Shown: one piece after another, positions 56,778-64,000 of the stretch
How the letters are laid out: every line of letters starts with the position of its first letter
Position numbering within the stretch: the stretch's first letter is position 1
Virus record (IMG/VR): IMGVR_UViG_3300025897_002116
Location: 1 to 64,000 of that record
Source: a virus
Direction: 5' to 3' (one strand)
DNA length: 64,000 bases
The notes under the pieces: generated by a model
The model's database searches: none
What the model was told of the DNA's origin: nothing
What the model saw: the letters and a program-made list of their open reading frames with translations, nothing else
Translations under genes and position numbers: made by a program

Positions 56778-57188
56778 TTAAGCTATTTTCAAAGTTTTTA
56801 ACTCTGAACCTTTAGCGAAAGGGACTGTGATTTTAAGTAAACCATTTTCAAACTCAGCATTTGCTTTGCTTAAATTAAATTTACTATCAATCTTCCAACC
56901 AAGATTAAAAGATCGTTTAGCTATACCCTTATGTAGGTACTGACTAAGGTCATCTTCTTTTGGTCGGGTGTAGTTTATTCTAATTATATTACCCTGAATT
57001 TGTATCTCAACTTCTTCTTTTGAGATTCCTGTACAAGCAATATCTAGACCTAGACCGTTGTCTTTCTCGTAAATATCTACAGGATGGGGGAGTTTGGATG
57101 CTGCCAGTGGTGCGTATGCACTGGCGTCTTGGAAAAAATTCTTTACTAGAATGTCGAACGGATTGCGTTCGTAAAATAATGTACTCAT
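56778..57188 (-). CDS. Small heat-shock protein Hsp20
   Basis: A 136-residue alpha-crystallin protein: HPVDIYEKDNGLGLDIACTG (strands 2-3), EVEIQIQGNIIRINYTRP, RSFNLGWKIDSKFNLSKANA and FENGLLKITVPFA with the conserved GLL/ItvP motif. It prevents aggregation of unfolded proteins. Hsp20 is typical of marine T4-like phages. Upstream of groES in the same direction. Confidence 0.92.
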   Translation of the reverse strand: MSTLFYERNPFDILVKNFFQDASAYAPLAASKLPHPVDIYEKDNGLGLDIACTGISKEEVEIQIQGNIIRINYTRPKEDDLSQYLHKGIAKRSFNLGWKIDSKFNLSKANAEFENGLLKITVPFAKGSELKTLKIA

Positions 57189-57243
57189 ATCATTTAAAAT
57201 TTGTGATGCCCTAGGGTCATCGGTTAAAAAAAAAATATAAAAT

Positions 57244-57253
57244 CGCTCTCGAG
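57244..57253. repeat. Inverted repeat arm flanking hsp20 (right)
   Basis: CGCTCTCGAG, the inverse of 56761-56770, about 55 nt upstream of the hsp20 start. Confidence 0.5.
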
Positions 57254-57319
57254 TCGACCTTAATTACTTTTAATAAATAGGATAAAATTTACTTTCCTAC
57301 GTATCTTCCGTTTATAACT

Positions 57320-59683
57320 TTAATGACCATCTCTCCAGTTATTAGATATCTCTGGTGGTGCCTTTAGTGTAACACCGGGTAATACGGTAGTGGTCTCCAT
57401 TATATGCTGGACTATAGGGGCAAACATTTCAGCATCATTCTCCGATACGTTTATTAAGAGCTGATCATGTACCTGTGCCTGGACTGTAGCATCTATGCCG
57501 AGCTCTCTTGCTTTACGATTAATCTTCACTGCAGCTCGATTTACTACCGCAGCGGCTAAAGATTGAAGTTGAAAGTTAAGACAGTTATTTAATCCATTTC
57601 TATAATCTCTATACGCTTGCATTACTTGCTCTTTACCGTATTTGATTTCTAACTCTTTTCTAAATCTCCAGTCCATTATACGGTCTTGAAACTTAATATA
57701 GGTCTTCTGTACTTTAGGTAAGTGCCTAACTCGGCCAACGTAGTTCTTTATAAAGCCATGAGCTTTCACTTGAAGTCTAGAGTTTTCTCTCCATTCTTTA
57801 AGTTGAGGGAAACCATTTAAATACCCTTGAACTAAACTTTCAGCAGTCTTTTGATCTACCCCTAAAGTCATTTTAAGAGCATAGGCCTCCATTCCGTATG
57901 CAATACCTAAAGAGTAAGCCTTTGCCTTATTACGTGCTGGTGCATCTAAGTTTTTAAGATAGTTGGTAGCCTTTTTATCAGGCGAGACTCCGTTAGGAAA
58001 TCTTTTTAGATCCTGGTCTAGCTTTTCAGTTTTAATAGCAACGGTAGAGTAGAAATCCCATCCTTTATTAAAGATTTCCTGTAATGCAGTATCACCGGTA
58101 ACTGAAGCAAAACAATGAGGTTCAAGAGATTCATAATCAGCATCTATTACTTTTCTACCTTCACCGGCTATCATAAAAGCTCTAACAATATTATTATACT
58201 TAACTATTATAGGAACATCTTCTCCTTCTTCTTTGGTTTTAGGTAACTGTTGAGCATCTGAACCATATCGACCGGAGACAGTACCGTTCTGCTTAAAGTA
58301 AAAATAATATTTACCATCTTCGGCTCTATCTAAGAATCTATCTACGTAGGTAGATTTAATTTTAAGTAGTTTATTATAGATTCGTAAATTCTCGGCCCAT
58401 TCATAGTCTTTTGCTAATTCTTCAATCATATCCATGTCGAATTGATCTCTTCCGGATTTAGTATTACCGCCGGACTTAAGGGGAGTAATACCCATATATT
58501 TAAATACGATTTCTCCTAGATGCTTTTTAGATTGAATATTAATAAGGTCGCCGTCATTAGTTTCCTTCCACATACTCATAGAAATTCTATACATTTCTAC
58601 TTCCTCTAAAAAAGATTCATCTCCAGTAAGTAGAAACTGCTTTACTTTTTCCTCTTTTTCATTAGTAGACTCTAGGTCTTGTATTACCTTTTGAGTTAAT
58701 GTATATTTACCGGTCTTTTCAGATTTAGGTAGAGATAGAGAATAACGTTTAGCAAGATTCTGAGCCCAATTACCTTTATTTGATACCGGGAACTTATCGT
58801 TAGCGGTCTTAATTACCCAGGTTTTAGCTTCTGATGTAGCCAGTAAGGATTTCATTACAACCTCTTTATTATGAGCCAAATCAGTAGTTATTTCATTAAG
58901 AGTATTCTTTATAAGGTCCATATTAAGTTCAACTCCATATGCTTCCATAGGAACAGTAACTTCCCTATATACAGGCATTACCTCTTCTTCAAAAAAGAAC
59001 TTCTCCAGGTTTTCTTGCTTAAGTTTAGCAAGGTAAAGATTACAGATACGGAGAGTAAGGTCAGTATCAGCCGAGGCATATTTAGATAAGATTTCAAGGT
59101 CTGCTTTATATATTTCATAACTTTCTTTAGTAACGGATCCTCCGTTATTTTTTATACTTTCTTTTAATTCAAGTTGTTCCTGATTAGCGGCTTCTTCAAC
59201 GTTTAACCCTAGAGCTTCTTGATTCATAATTGCAATGGACTTTAGTCCGAATGGATTACCAAATCCAAAGGCTCCTTCTTCATAAACTGTATGAACTAGT
59301 AGCCCAGTATCTACCCAAATATCTTGTAGTAGATCCACACCAAAATAATTCTTTATAAACTGAACATCAAAGGAGGCATTATGGAAAACTAACTTTTTAC
59401 CTTTAAGAAGTTTAAGTAGATTTATAGAGATCACCTCAGTAGAGGTACCTTCTATTTCCTGTAACACTAATTCTTCTCGATGGTAATCCCATACAAGGGT
59501 AGGTAAGTAGAATCCTATGCCTTCATCTCCGGATACTGACCATCCAATAATTTTATTCTTTCTAGGATTAAGTCCGGTAGTTTCTGTATCCACCGCAAGT
59601 ACGTCTGAGTTACTTATATGTTGGTGGAGTAGCTCAAGAGTAGTTTTATCTTGAACAGTATAGTACTTTTTTTCTAATTTCAT
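57320..59683 (-). CDS. Family A DNA polymerase with 3'-5' exonuclease domain
   Basis: A 787-residue replicative polymerase. Exonuclease domain: LAVDTETTGLNP (Exo I, about 29-40), FHNASFDVQF and YASADTDLTLR (Exo III). Polymerase: VIDADYESLEPHCFASVTGD (motif A), ARNKAKAYSLGIAYGMEAYA (motif B) and VQAQVHDQLLIN (motif C). The O-helix position equal to E. coli Phe762 is Leu here (AYSLG). A T4-like phage would be expected to use family B, so this replisome is mosaic. Confidence 0.95.
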   Translation of the reverse strand: MKLEKKYYTVQDKTTLELLHQHISNSDVLAVDTETTGLNPRKNKIIGWSVSGDEGIGFYLPTLVWDYHREELVLQEIEGTSTEVISINLLKLLKGKKLVFHNASFDVQFIKNYFGVDLLQDIWVDTGLLVHTVYEEGAFGFGNPFGLKSIAIMNQEALGLNVEEAANQEQLELKESIKNNGGSVTKESYEIYKADLEILSKYASADTDLTLRICNLYLAKLKQENLEKFFFEEEVMPVYREVTVPMEAYGVELNMDLIKNTLNEITTDLAHNKEVVMKSLLATSEAKTWVIKTANDKFPVSNKGNWAQNLAKRYSLSLPKSEKTGKYTLTQKVIQDLESTNEKEEKVKQFLLTGDESFLEEVEMYRISMSMWKETNDGDLINIQSKKHLGEIVFKYMGITPLKSGGNTKSGRDQFDMDMIEELAKDYEWAENLRIYNKLLKIKSTYVDRFLDRAEDGKYYFYFKQNGTVSGRYGSDAQQLPKTKEEGEDVPIIVKYNNIVRAFMIAGEGRKVIDADYESLEPHCFASVTGDTALQEIFNKGWDFYSTVAIKTEKLDQDLKRFPNGVSPDKKATNYLKNLDAPARNKAKAYSLGIAYGMEAYALKMTLGVDQKTAESLVQGYLNGFPQLKEWRENSRLQVKAHGFIKNYVGRVRHLPKVQKTYIKFQDRIMDWRFRKELEIKYGKEQVMQAYRDYRNGLNNCLNFQLQSLAAAVVNRAAVKINRKARELGIDATVQAQVHDQLLINVSENDAEMFAPIVQHIMETTTVLPGVTLKAPPEISNNWRDGH

Positions 59684-59704
59684 ATATAACCTTTTAATTA
59701 TAAC

Positions 59705-59736
59705 TTAAATATAAGAACTTTTACTCAAATAAACAA
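59705..59736 (-). promoter_or_regulatory. Bacteroidetes-type promoter of the DNA polymerase gene
   Basis: AGTTGTTTA with TTG at 59736-59734, 20-nt spacer ending AAAGTTCT, TATATTTAA at 59713-59705, then AAAAGGTTATATATG. Confidence 0.85.
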
Positions 59737-59784
59737 CTATGTACCTATTTTAATTTAGGTCTACAGTTTGAATGCATTATATTC

Positions 59785-60045
59785 TTACATTTCTCCGTAA
59801 AGATCAAACTTTTCGGGTTCGGGCTCTTCTATCAATATTTCATTTTCCTTTATAGCAAATAACTTACCATTTAAAGGCTCTAGTCTATAATGACCTTTGA
59901 ATTGTGTTTTTCGCATATAAGCAGTTAGTGTTGCTACAAGGCCTGTGATAACTGTTGCTTTGTCTATTGTTAACTCCCAGCTATCACCAGGAGGAACTCT
60001 TTTAGCTATAAGTTCATTTTGCTCTTCTATTATTTTCTCAGTCAT
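59785..60045 (-). CDS. Hypothetical protein
   Basis: An 86-residue acidic protein (MTEKIIEEQNELIAKRVPPG...). No family recognised. Its start overlaps the radical SAM stop as TAATG, so it is the last gene of the nucleotide-modification operon. Confidence 0.7.
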   Translation of the reverse strand: MTEKIIEEQNELIAKRVPPGDSWELTIDKATVITGLVATLTAYMRKTQFKGHYRLEPLNGKLFAIKENEILIEEPEPEKFDLYGEM

Positions 60046-61604
60046 TATTTTCCTTTAATATAATCTAAAATTTCGTCTTGAATATCAGGTTCTATATAAT
60101 CTTGAGATCCTGGGTTAGAGTTTTGTGGGGATAGTACCCATCCTTCTTTTTTAGCTAGTTCTAAAACACCAGAAACTTCACTATTAGAATTAGCTGTATC
60201 ACCATTCATTGACCCCAAAAGCACAGGGGCTAATTTGGTTTCTGGAATAGAATCCCACCACTCTTTTAATGTAGGGAAGGCTTCAAGAAAGTTTTTATTT
60301 CTTCTTATATCGTATTGAGTATAGAAGGATTTCCAATCTCTTTCTCTACTTTCAAAAGAGGAAGTATGTTTATGTCCAGTCTTGATTTCTCTAATATAGG
60401 CAATAAGTCTTACTATACCATCTTTCTCCATCTCTAAGAGATACTGAGTATTCAATTCTAGCCATTTTTCGATGTGATCTGCACGTTCTTTTCTAATATA
60501 TTCCGGTAAGGTTACTATAGACTGGAAGCTTGGAAATCTTAAAATATTAAAAGAGCAGATTGGAAAATGATCTCCATATTTTTGTTTCAATTTTATTACT
60601 TCGTCCATAAATTCTGTTATAGAGAATAGGCACAAAGCATTAATTGTCATCATAACATTTAAAGATTTGATATTAGCTTCATCACATACTCTGTACATAT
60701 TAGATAACCACTTATCCCAAATTAAATTATACCGTATATACTCAGACTGCAATCCTGTAGATTCATTAGATGTATAAAGATGAAATGATTTGATATTATG
60801 ACTTGCTTTAATTAACTCATCTAAGAGTCTATCTTTCTGCCCTAAATTAGAATTAACTGCAAACTCAACTTCACACTCTTTATGTGTTTCCCACCACTTC
60901 ATTAGTTTCCAAAAATCTGGGGACATGGTAGGTTCACCGCCTGTCACTCTTAATTCACGTAAACTAAATTGTAGCTCGGCTTCCCACCATTTATAAAAAG
61001 CTTCTACATAAGGATTATTTTCATTTTTCCTGCCGTATGGCATGGCATGACCACCATCGTGTTGGAATGCTACCGCACCATCGGATACCAGGTTTTGATA
61101 CGGGCCGAATTGTTTGATATCTTTTTGCCAAGTAGTTGAAAATGAAGCATTGCAGTAAGAACAAGCAAAATTACAATTAGGGTCAAATGCAATTTCTAAA
61201 GTCTTTAAGTCAACATCTTCTTGCCATCCAAATTTTGACTTAGCATCTTTAAGTTCCTCATCGGTATAAATTACAGATTTGTAAACTCTATCTGATATTT
61301 TATCTTCCCCTAGGTCTTCAATCTTCCAGCAATATTCACACTCTTTTGGTCTTTCTCCTTCGAGCATCTGCTTTCGGATAAGCTTCTTATAACTAGTGTT
61401 GTGTATTGCTTTATAACTTTGGGCTACTTCCTCTAAAGGTATCTTATGTGCGGGTGGGTGATGGCAGCTTGCAGTAGTACCATTTCCTAGCCATATAGTA
61501 GCGTTATACCATTTGGCTCCGCAGAAAGCAGGGGATACAGAGTTTATTGCTCTATCTCTGTATTTCTGGTAGCTTTCGTTTCCTTTTTTTGCGAATATTC
61601 CCAT
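60045..61604 (-). CDS. Twitch-domain radical SAM protein
   Basis: A 519-residue protein. Radical SAM cluster motif CNFACSYCNASFSTTW (CxxxCxxC, about 146-153), LRELRVTGGEPTMSPDFWKL (GGEP) and FAVNSNLGQKD. N-terminal and distal Cys (SCHHPPAHKI, CEYCWKIED) suit an auxiliary (twitch) cluster. Such proteins are common in marine T4-like phages; their substrates are not known to me. Directly downstream of queF in the operon, so a link to base modification is possible. Confidence 0.85.
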   Translation of the reverse strand: MGIFAKKGNESYQKYRDRAINSVSPAFCGAKWYNATIWLGNGTTASCHHPPAHKIPLEEVAQSYKAIHNTSYKKLIRKQMLEGERPKECEYCWKIEDLGEDKISDRVYKSVIYTDEELKDAKSKFGWQEDVDLKTLEIAFDPNCNFACSYCNASFSTTWQKDIKQFGPYQNLVSDGAVAFQHDGGHAMPYGRKNENNPYVEAFYKWWEAELQFSLRELRVTGGEPTMSPDFWKLMKWWETHKECEVEFAVNSNLGQKDRLLDELIKASHNIKSFHLYTSNESTGLQSEYIRYNLIWDKWLSNMYRVCDEANIKSLNVMMTINALCLFSITEFMDEVIKLKQKYGDHFPICSFNILRFPSFQSIVTLPEYIRKERADHIEKWLELNTQYLLEMEKDGIVRLIAYIREIKTGHKHTSSFESRERDWKSFYTQYDIRRNKNFLEAFPTLKEWWDSIPETKLAPVLLGSMNGDTANSNSEVSGVLELAKKEGWVLSPQNSNPGSQDYIEPDIQDEILDYIKGK

Positions 61605-61634
61605 ATTATGTTACTATCCCCCTCATGTAAATTT

Positions 61635-62543
61635 TTACTGTCTTAAAGTTTTGGCAATTCTGAACTCTGGTGAAGTAAAGAATTCTGGTATCAGCATTGA
61701 ATGCGTTGCTCTAATTGGATTAATATCAATTCCTCCTCTACGGGTGTATAAACAAGATACCATTAACTGCTCAGGTTGAAAAGCATCATATAGGTGTCTA
61801 AATATCATTTCACATATTTCTTCATGAAAATGTGATACAGTTCTATGAGAAACTATATATTTAGCGATTGATCCGGATGATGGTATTTTCTTTCCTATAA
61901 TTTTTATGTAAACATCTCCCCAATCCGGTTGATTTGTAACTCTACAGTTTGATCGAAGTAAATTTGAGGATAATTTTATTTCACTTGATTCTTCAGCAAC
62001 TTCTTCTACTGTTAGTTGAGAAGCATCGGATTGAAAAGCGGTAAAGTCTATTTGATCTAAATCTGTTGCATCTTTTAAATCTACGTACCCTTCAAAAGAA
62101 AGCGGGTGACCATCATCATTAGATGTATAAAAAGAAACAGTTGTATCAGTTTCTAATAATTCATCTAGATCCCTTTTGACTCTTGCTTCAATTCCAGAAA
62201 TACAATCTGATGCGGTCTTGCCGATTTTAGTCATATTAAGTGAATTCAAGTAAAGTTTAATTGACTTAGACTCTACGTGATTATATGAATCAGCAGGGCA
62301 AACTATTTTAAGCATTCCGGCTACGGGTTGACCTTTTTCGGTTATTGCTGAGACTTCATATGCATTCCAGGTATCTACCCCAACGAACTCTTCTCCGGTT
62401 AAGCTATATGCTTCTCGATTAAGGTATCGAGGAATTTTCACTAATAGGGATGCATCGTATTGATCTGAGTAACCATCACCGCCTACTTTACCTAAATGTC
62501 TGTTTGCTAGACTTACTACTTCTTCTTGATTCTTATCTGCCAT
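61635..62543 (-). CDS. queF: NADPH-dependent 7-cyano-7-deazaguanine reductase
   Basis: A 302-residue bimodular QueF, close to E. coli QueF in length and pattern: YDASLLVKIPRYLNREAYSL, the QueF motif ESKSIKLYLNSLNMTKIG (about 92-109), the catalytic Cys and Asp in LLRSNCRVTNQPDWG (about 195-210), SHRTVSHFHEEICE and YTRRGGIDINPIRA. It reduces preQ0 to preQ1, and in phages supplies 7-deazaguanines for DNA. Its neighbour dpdA supports that use. Confidence 0.95.
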   Translation of the reverse strand: MADKNQEEVVSLANRHLGKVGGDGYSDQYDASLLVKIPRYLNREAYSLTGEEFVGVDTWNAYEVSAITEKGQPVAGMLKIVCPADSYNHVESKSIKLYLNSLNMTKIGKTASDCISGIEARVKRDLDELLETDTTVSFYTSNDDGHPLSFEGYVDLKDATDLDQIDFTAFQSDASQLTVEEVAEESSEIKLSSNLLRSNCRVTNQPDWGDVYIKIIGKKIPSSGSIAKYIVSHRTVSHFHEEICEMIFRHLYDAFQPEQLMVSCLYTRRGGIDINPIRATHSMLIPEFFTSPEFRIAKTLRQ

Positions 62544-62547
62544 AATT

Positions 62548-63066
62548 TTATTTAATAAATTCCAATATTTGCTCTACTCTTTGCATAGGAGAACCAGTAA
62601 CTTTTATCATATTACTGTTTATACTAGCTAATTGATTTCTAAATTCTTTATCTATATCTCTTCTCCACTCTTCATTAATACTCCTAACTCCATCATCAAC
62701 TGATTTGAACTCTATAGGAAAGTAAACATAATGTGAATATTCATTTTTAATTCTTGACCAAGTATCATCAACAAACGCTACGGTTGCAGCGCTTGCTTTA
62801 TTCATATACTTAGTATATACTACTAAATCCATATAACATCGATCTAACACACAGTTATACGGTTTAAGTAATGCTTCTAAATGAAAACTAGAGATTGCTA
62901 ATTGAGTTTCCGAAGTTCCTTGTTCATTAATAGGAAACCCAAACTCTTTGACCGTACGAGTAGATTCATTTATAAACTCGTATTTAGGTAATTTACTTTT
63001 CAGTAATTCATATACTGTAGTCTTACCGGTACTGCTTGCTCCTATTAATGCTATTTTCTTTACCAT
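62548..63066 (-). CDS. P-loop kinase-like ATPase (AAA_28/NadR-like)
   Basis: Start at the ATG at 63066 (MVKKIALIGASSTGKTTVYE), 172 residues; the frame to 63093 would overlap the formyltransferase further. Walker A GASSTGKTT (about 9-17) and a Walker B-like VLDRCYMDLVVY (about 72-84), as in NadR-like kinases. Between queF and the formyltransferase it may act on a nucleoside or cofactor in the modification pathway; unproven. Confidence 0.75.
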   Translation of the reverse strand: MVKKIALIGASSTGKTTVYELLKSKLPKYEFINESTRTVKEFGFPINEQGTSETQLAISSFHLEALLKPYNCVLDRCYMDLVVYTKYMNKASAATVAFVDDTWSRIKNEYSHYVYFPIEFKSVDDGVRSINEEWRRDIDKEFRNQLASINSNMIKVTGSPMQRVEQILEFIK

Positions 63067-63617
63067 GTAACCTTTTTTAAAAACATAACCCACATACTTA
63101 AACTCGTATCTCTAAATTTAAGGAATAATTCTTCAATTTCCAACTCTTCAGCATTAAATTTTCCAGTTGCTATAACTCCTCCTTCGTCTACTCCTTTAGT
63201 TACCCTATGTAGTACACAACCTGCTTGTTTGTAATTACCTCGGTAAGCTCTTATTTGAGGATCTTTACCTTTAAGTTCTGGATACTCGGTTATAAGTCCT
63301 GGATGACCATTAATTATCTTGTATTTTTCACAGAGCTCAGGAGGAATCACTCTTAACCAACCATGTAGAGTTATAATTGGATTATCAAACTTACTTAAAA
63401 ATCTTTCATAATCCTCAACAGTAGGTTTATTAGGGGTATAGCGTACAATACCTTTATTATTAGCCCAGGAAAGTATCTGCTTATTTATTTTCCTCAAATT
63501 TTCAGGTCTCTCATTAGTAATTATTCTATCAGGCAGTCTTCCTAATTTTTCTACTAAATCTACTATTTCGGTACCTGTTTGACTAAAAAATACAATCCAG
63601 GGTTTATTCTTATTCAT
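63060..63617 (-). CDS. PurN-like formyltransferase
   Basis: A 185-residue protein: LHGWLRVIPPELCEKYKIIN followed by GHPGLITEYPELKGKDPQ (Asn-x-His of the catalytic triad, about 96-100), AGCVLHRVTKGVDEGGVIAT (catalytic Asp about 142). These are the hydrolase/formyltransferase signatures of 10-formyl-tetrahydrofolate-dependent enzymes such as PurN. It overlaps dpdA by 8 nt and the kinase by 7 nt. Formylation of a 7-deazaguanine base is the suggested role. Confidence 0.82.
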   Translation of the reverse strand: MNKNKPWIVFFSQTGTEIVDLVEKLGRLPDRIITNERPENLRKINKQILSWANNKGIVRYTPNKPTVEDYERFLSKFDNPIITLHGWLRVIPPELCEKYKIINGHPGLITEYPELKGKDPQIRAYRGNYKQAGCVLHRVTKGVDEGGVIATGKFNAEELEIEELFLKFRDTSLSMWVMFLKKVTW

Positions 63618-64000
63618 TCCAAAACTTTCTAAACTTTTTTATATTTACTTTTATTAACTCATTACTTATCTCCGCTAAAGGAGTATTGATTAATGTGAAT
63701 AGCTTTTGAGATTCCTTACTCCATAATCCCGTTTCTCCGTACTTAATATTCTTAATAGCATGTACTACAGGGTTAGATGTATCCATTGAATAGATCCATG
63801 GATAGTTTCTATAGTACATTCCTTCTTGGGGTAATGAACATCCTAATAGGTGATGAGGTTTATTCTCGTTCAATATCCCATCTTTTAATAAGTCCCCTAA
63901 TAGTTTTACTCTGCCGAGCATCCAACTAACATACTTATTTGGATGAGGAACAGACTTACTATAGTAGGAATAATCGAAAGAGATTGCAATCATATCTACG
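63610..64000 (-). CDS. dpdA: DpdA-like DNA transglycosylase, C-terminal part (runs off the right edge)
   Basis: The frame stays open to position 64000; ATG at 63993 is internal or too late, since in-frame codons precede it. Visible residues include MIAISFDYSYYSKSVPHPNK, then HHLLGCSLPQEGMYYRNYPW and IYSMDTSNPVVHAIKNIKYG. The LLGC.LPQE...YSMDTSNPV pattern is that of phage DpdA, a TGT-type enzyme that exchanges guanine in DNA for preQ0/preQ1-type bases. Adjacent queF strengthens the call. Confidence 0.75.
   Translation of the reverse strand, partial: VDMIAISFDYSYYSKSVPHPNKYVSWMLGRVKLLGDLLKDGILNENKPHHLLGCSLPQEGMYYRNYPWIYSMDTSNPVVHAIKNIKYGETGLWSKESQKLFTLINTPLAEISNELIKVNIKKFRKFWNE

Noticed and set aside
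1-64000. CRISPR array, integrase or transposase
   Set aside because: No regularly spaced direct repeats and no recombinase or transposase motifs were seen; the phage looks lytic from what is visible.

Overview
The window looks like part of a large, strictly lytic, T4-like (myovirus) phage that infects a Bacteroidetes bacterium, probably a marine Flavobacteriia. The T4-like evidence is a baseplate block (gp6-like and gp25-like wedge proteins, a gp5-like hub/spike), a gp55-like late sigma factor and the usual marine T4-like accessory genes (twitch-type radical SAM protein, Hsp20, many glycosyltransferases and 2-oxoglutarate oxygenases). The host evidence is about twenty promoters of the Bacteroidetes -33/-7 type (TTG, 20-nt spacer, TATATTTAG or TATCTTTAG) and a histone H1/Hc1-like protein of a type I know from Bacteroidetes. 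Almost every gene is on the minus strand and many overlap as TAATG or ATGA. No tRNA, CRISPR array or insertion sequence was recognised.

Layout, left to right (transcription runs right to left). 0-5.5 kb: baseplate genes, gp55-like sigma, HD hydrolase. 5.7-7.4 kb: lipoprotein, GIY-YIG-like protein. 7.4-14.4 kb: tiny genes, most preceded by one reiterated ~70-bp promoter-leader cassette (TTGCC ... TATATTTAGG ... AAAGGTTATG), three copies of a covarying hairpin element, small membrane peptides and a possible plus-strand RNA; this resembles an early host-takeover region. 14.7 kb: the only plus-strand gene, a minimal MscS-like protein. 15.1-21.3 kb: glycosyltransferases, SGNH hydrolase, methyltransferase, PhyH-type oxygenases, a SufT/MIP18 protein. 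21.4-30.9 kb: thymidylate synthase, nuclease-like and zinc-binding small proteins, DUF932 protein, lytic transglycosylase, HNH protein. 31-42 kb: surface-glycan operon with nonulosonic-acid synthase, cytidylyltransferase, HAD phosphatase, nucleotide-sugar epimerase and dehydrogenase, and many glycosyltransferases. 42-49 kb: Cas4/RecB-like nuclease, a large membrane coiled-coil protein, and a lysis cassette (holin, endolysin, overlapping spanin-like pair). 49-54.4 kb: Hint (intein-like) proteins, a methyltransferase-oxygenase fusion and a 2OG oxygenase. 54.5-57.2 kb: Hc1-like histone, GroEL, GroES, Hsp20. 57.3-64 kb: family A DNA polymerase, radical SAM protein, QueF, P-loop kinase, PurN-like formyltransferase and the 3' part of a DpdA-like DNA transglycosylase.

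The strongest biological lead is the right end. QueF makes preQ1 and DpdA-type enzymes put 7-deazaguanines into DNA; a formyltransferase between them suggests that the phage formylates the inserted base. Other leads are the covarying intercistronic RNA element, the reiterated promoter cassette with two near-leaderless variants, a cysteine-peptidase-like early protein ending in a sliding-clamp-binding motif (QLSLF), a three-Hint virion-type protein, and a phage chaperone operon carrying a histone-like gene. Roughly fifteen small genes of under 60 codons were found by reading the intergenic gaps by eye.
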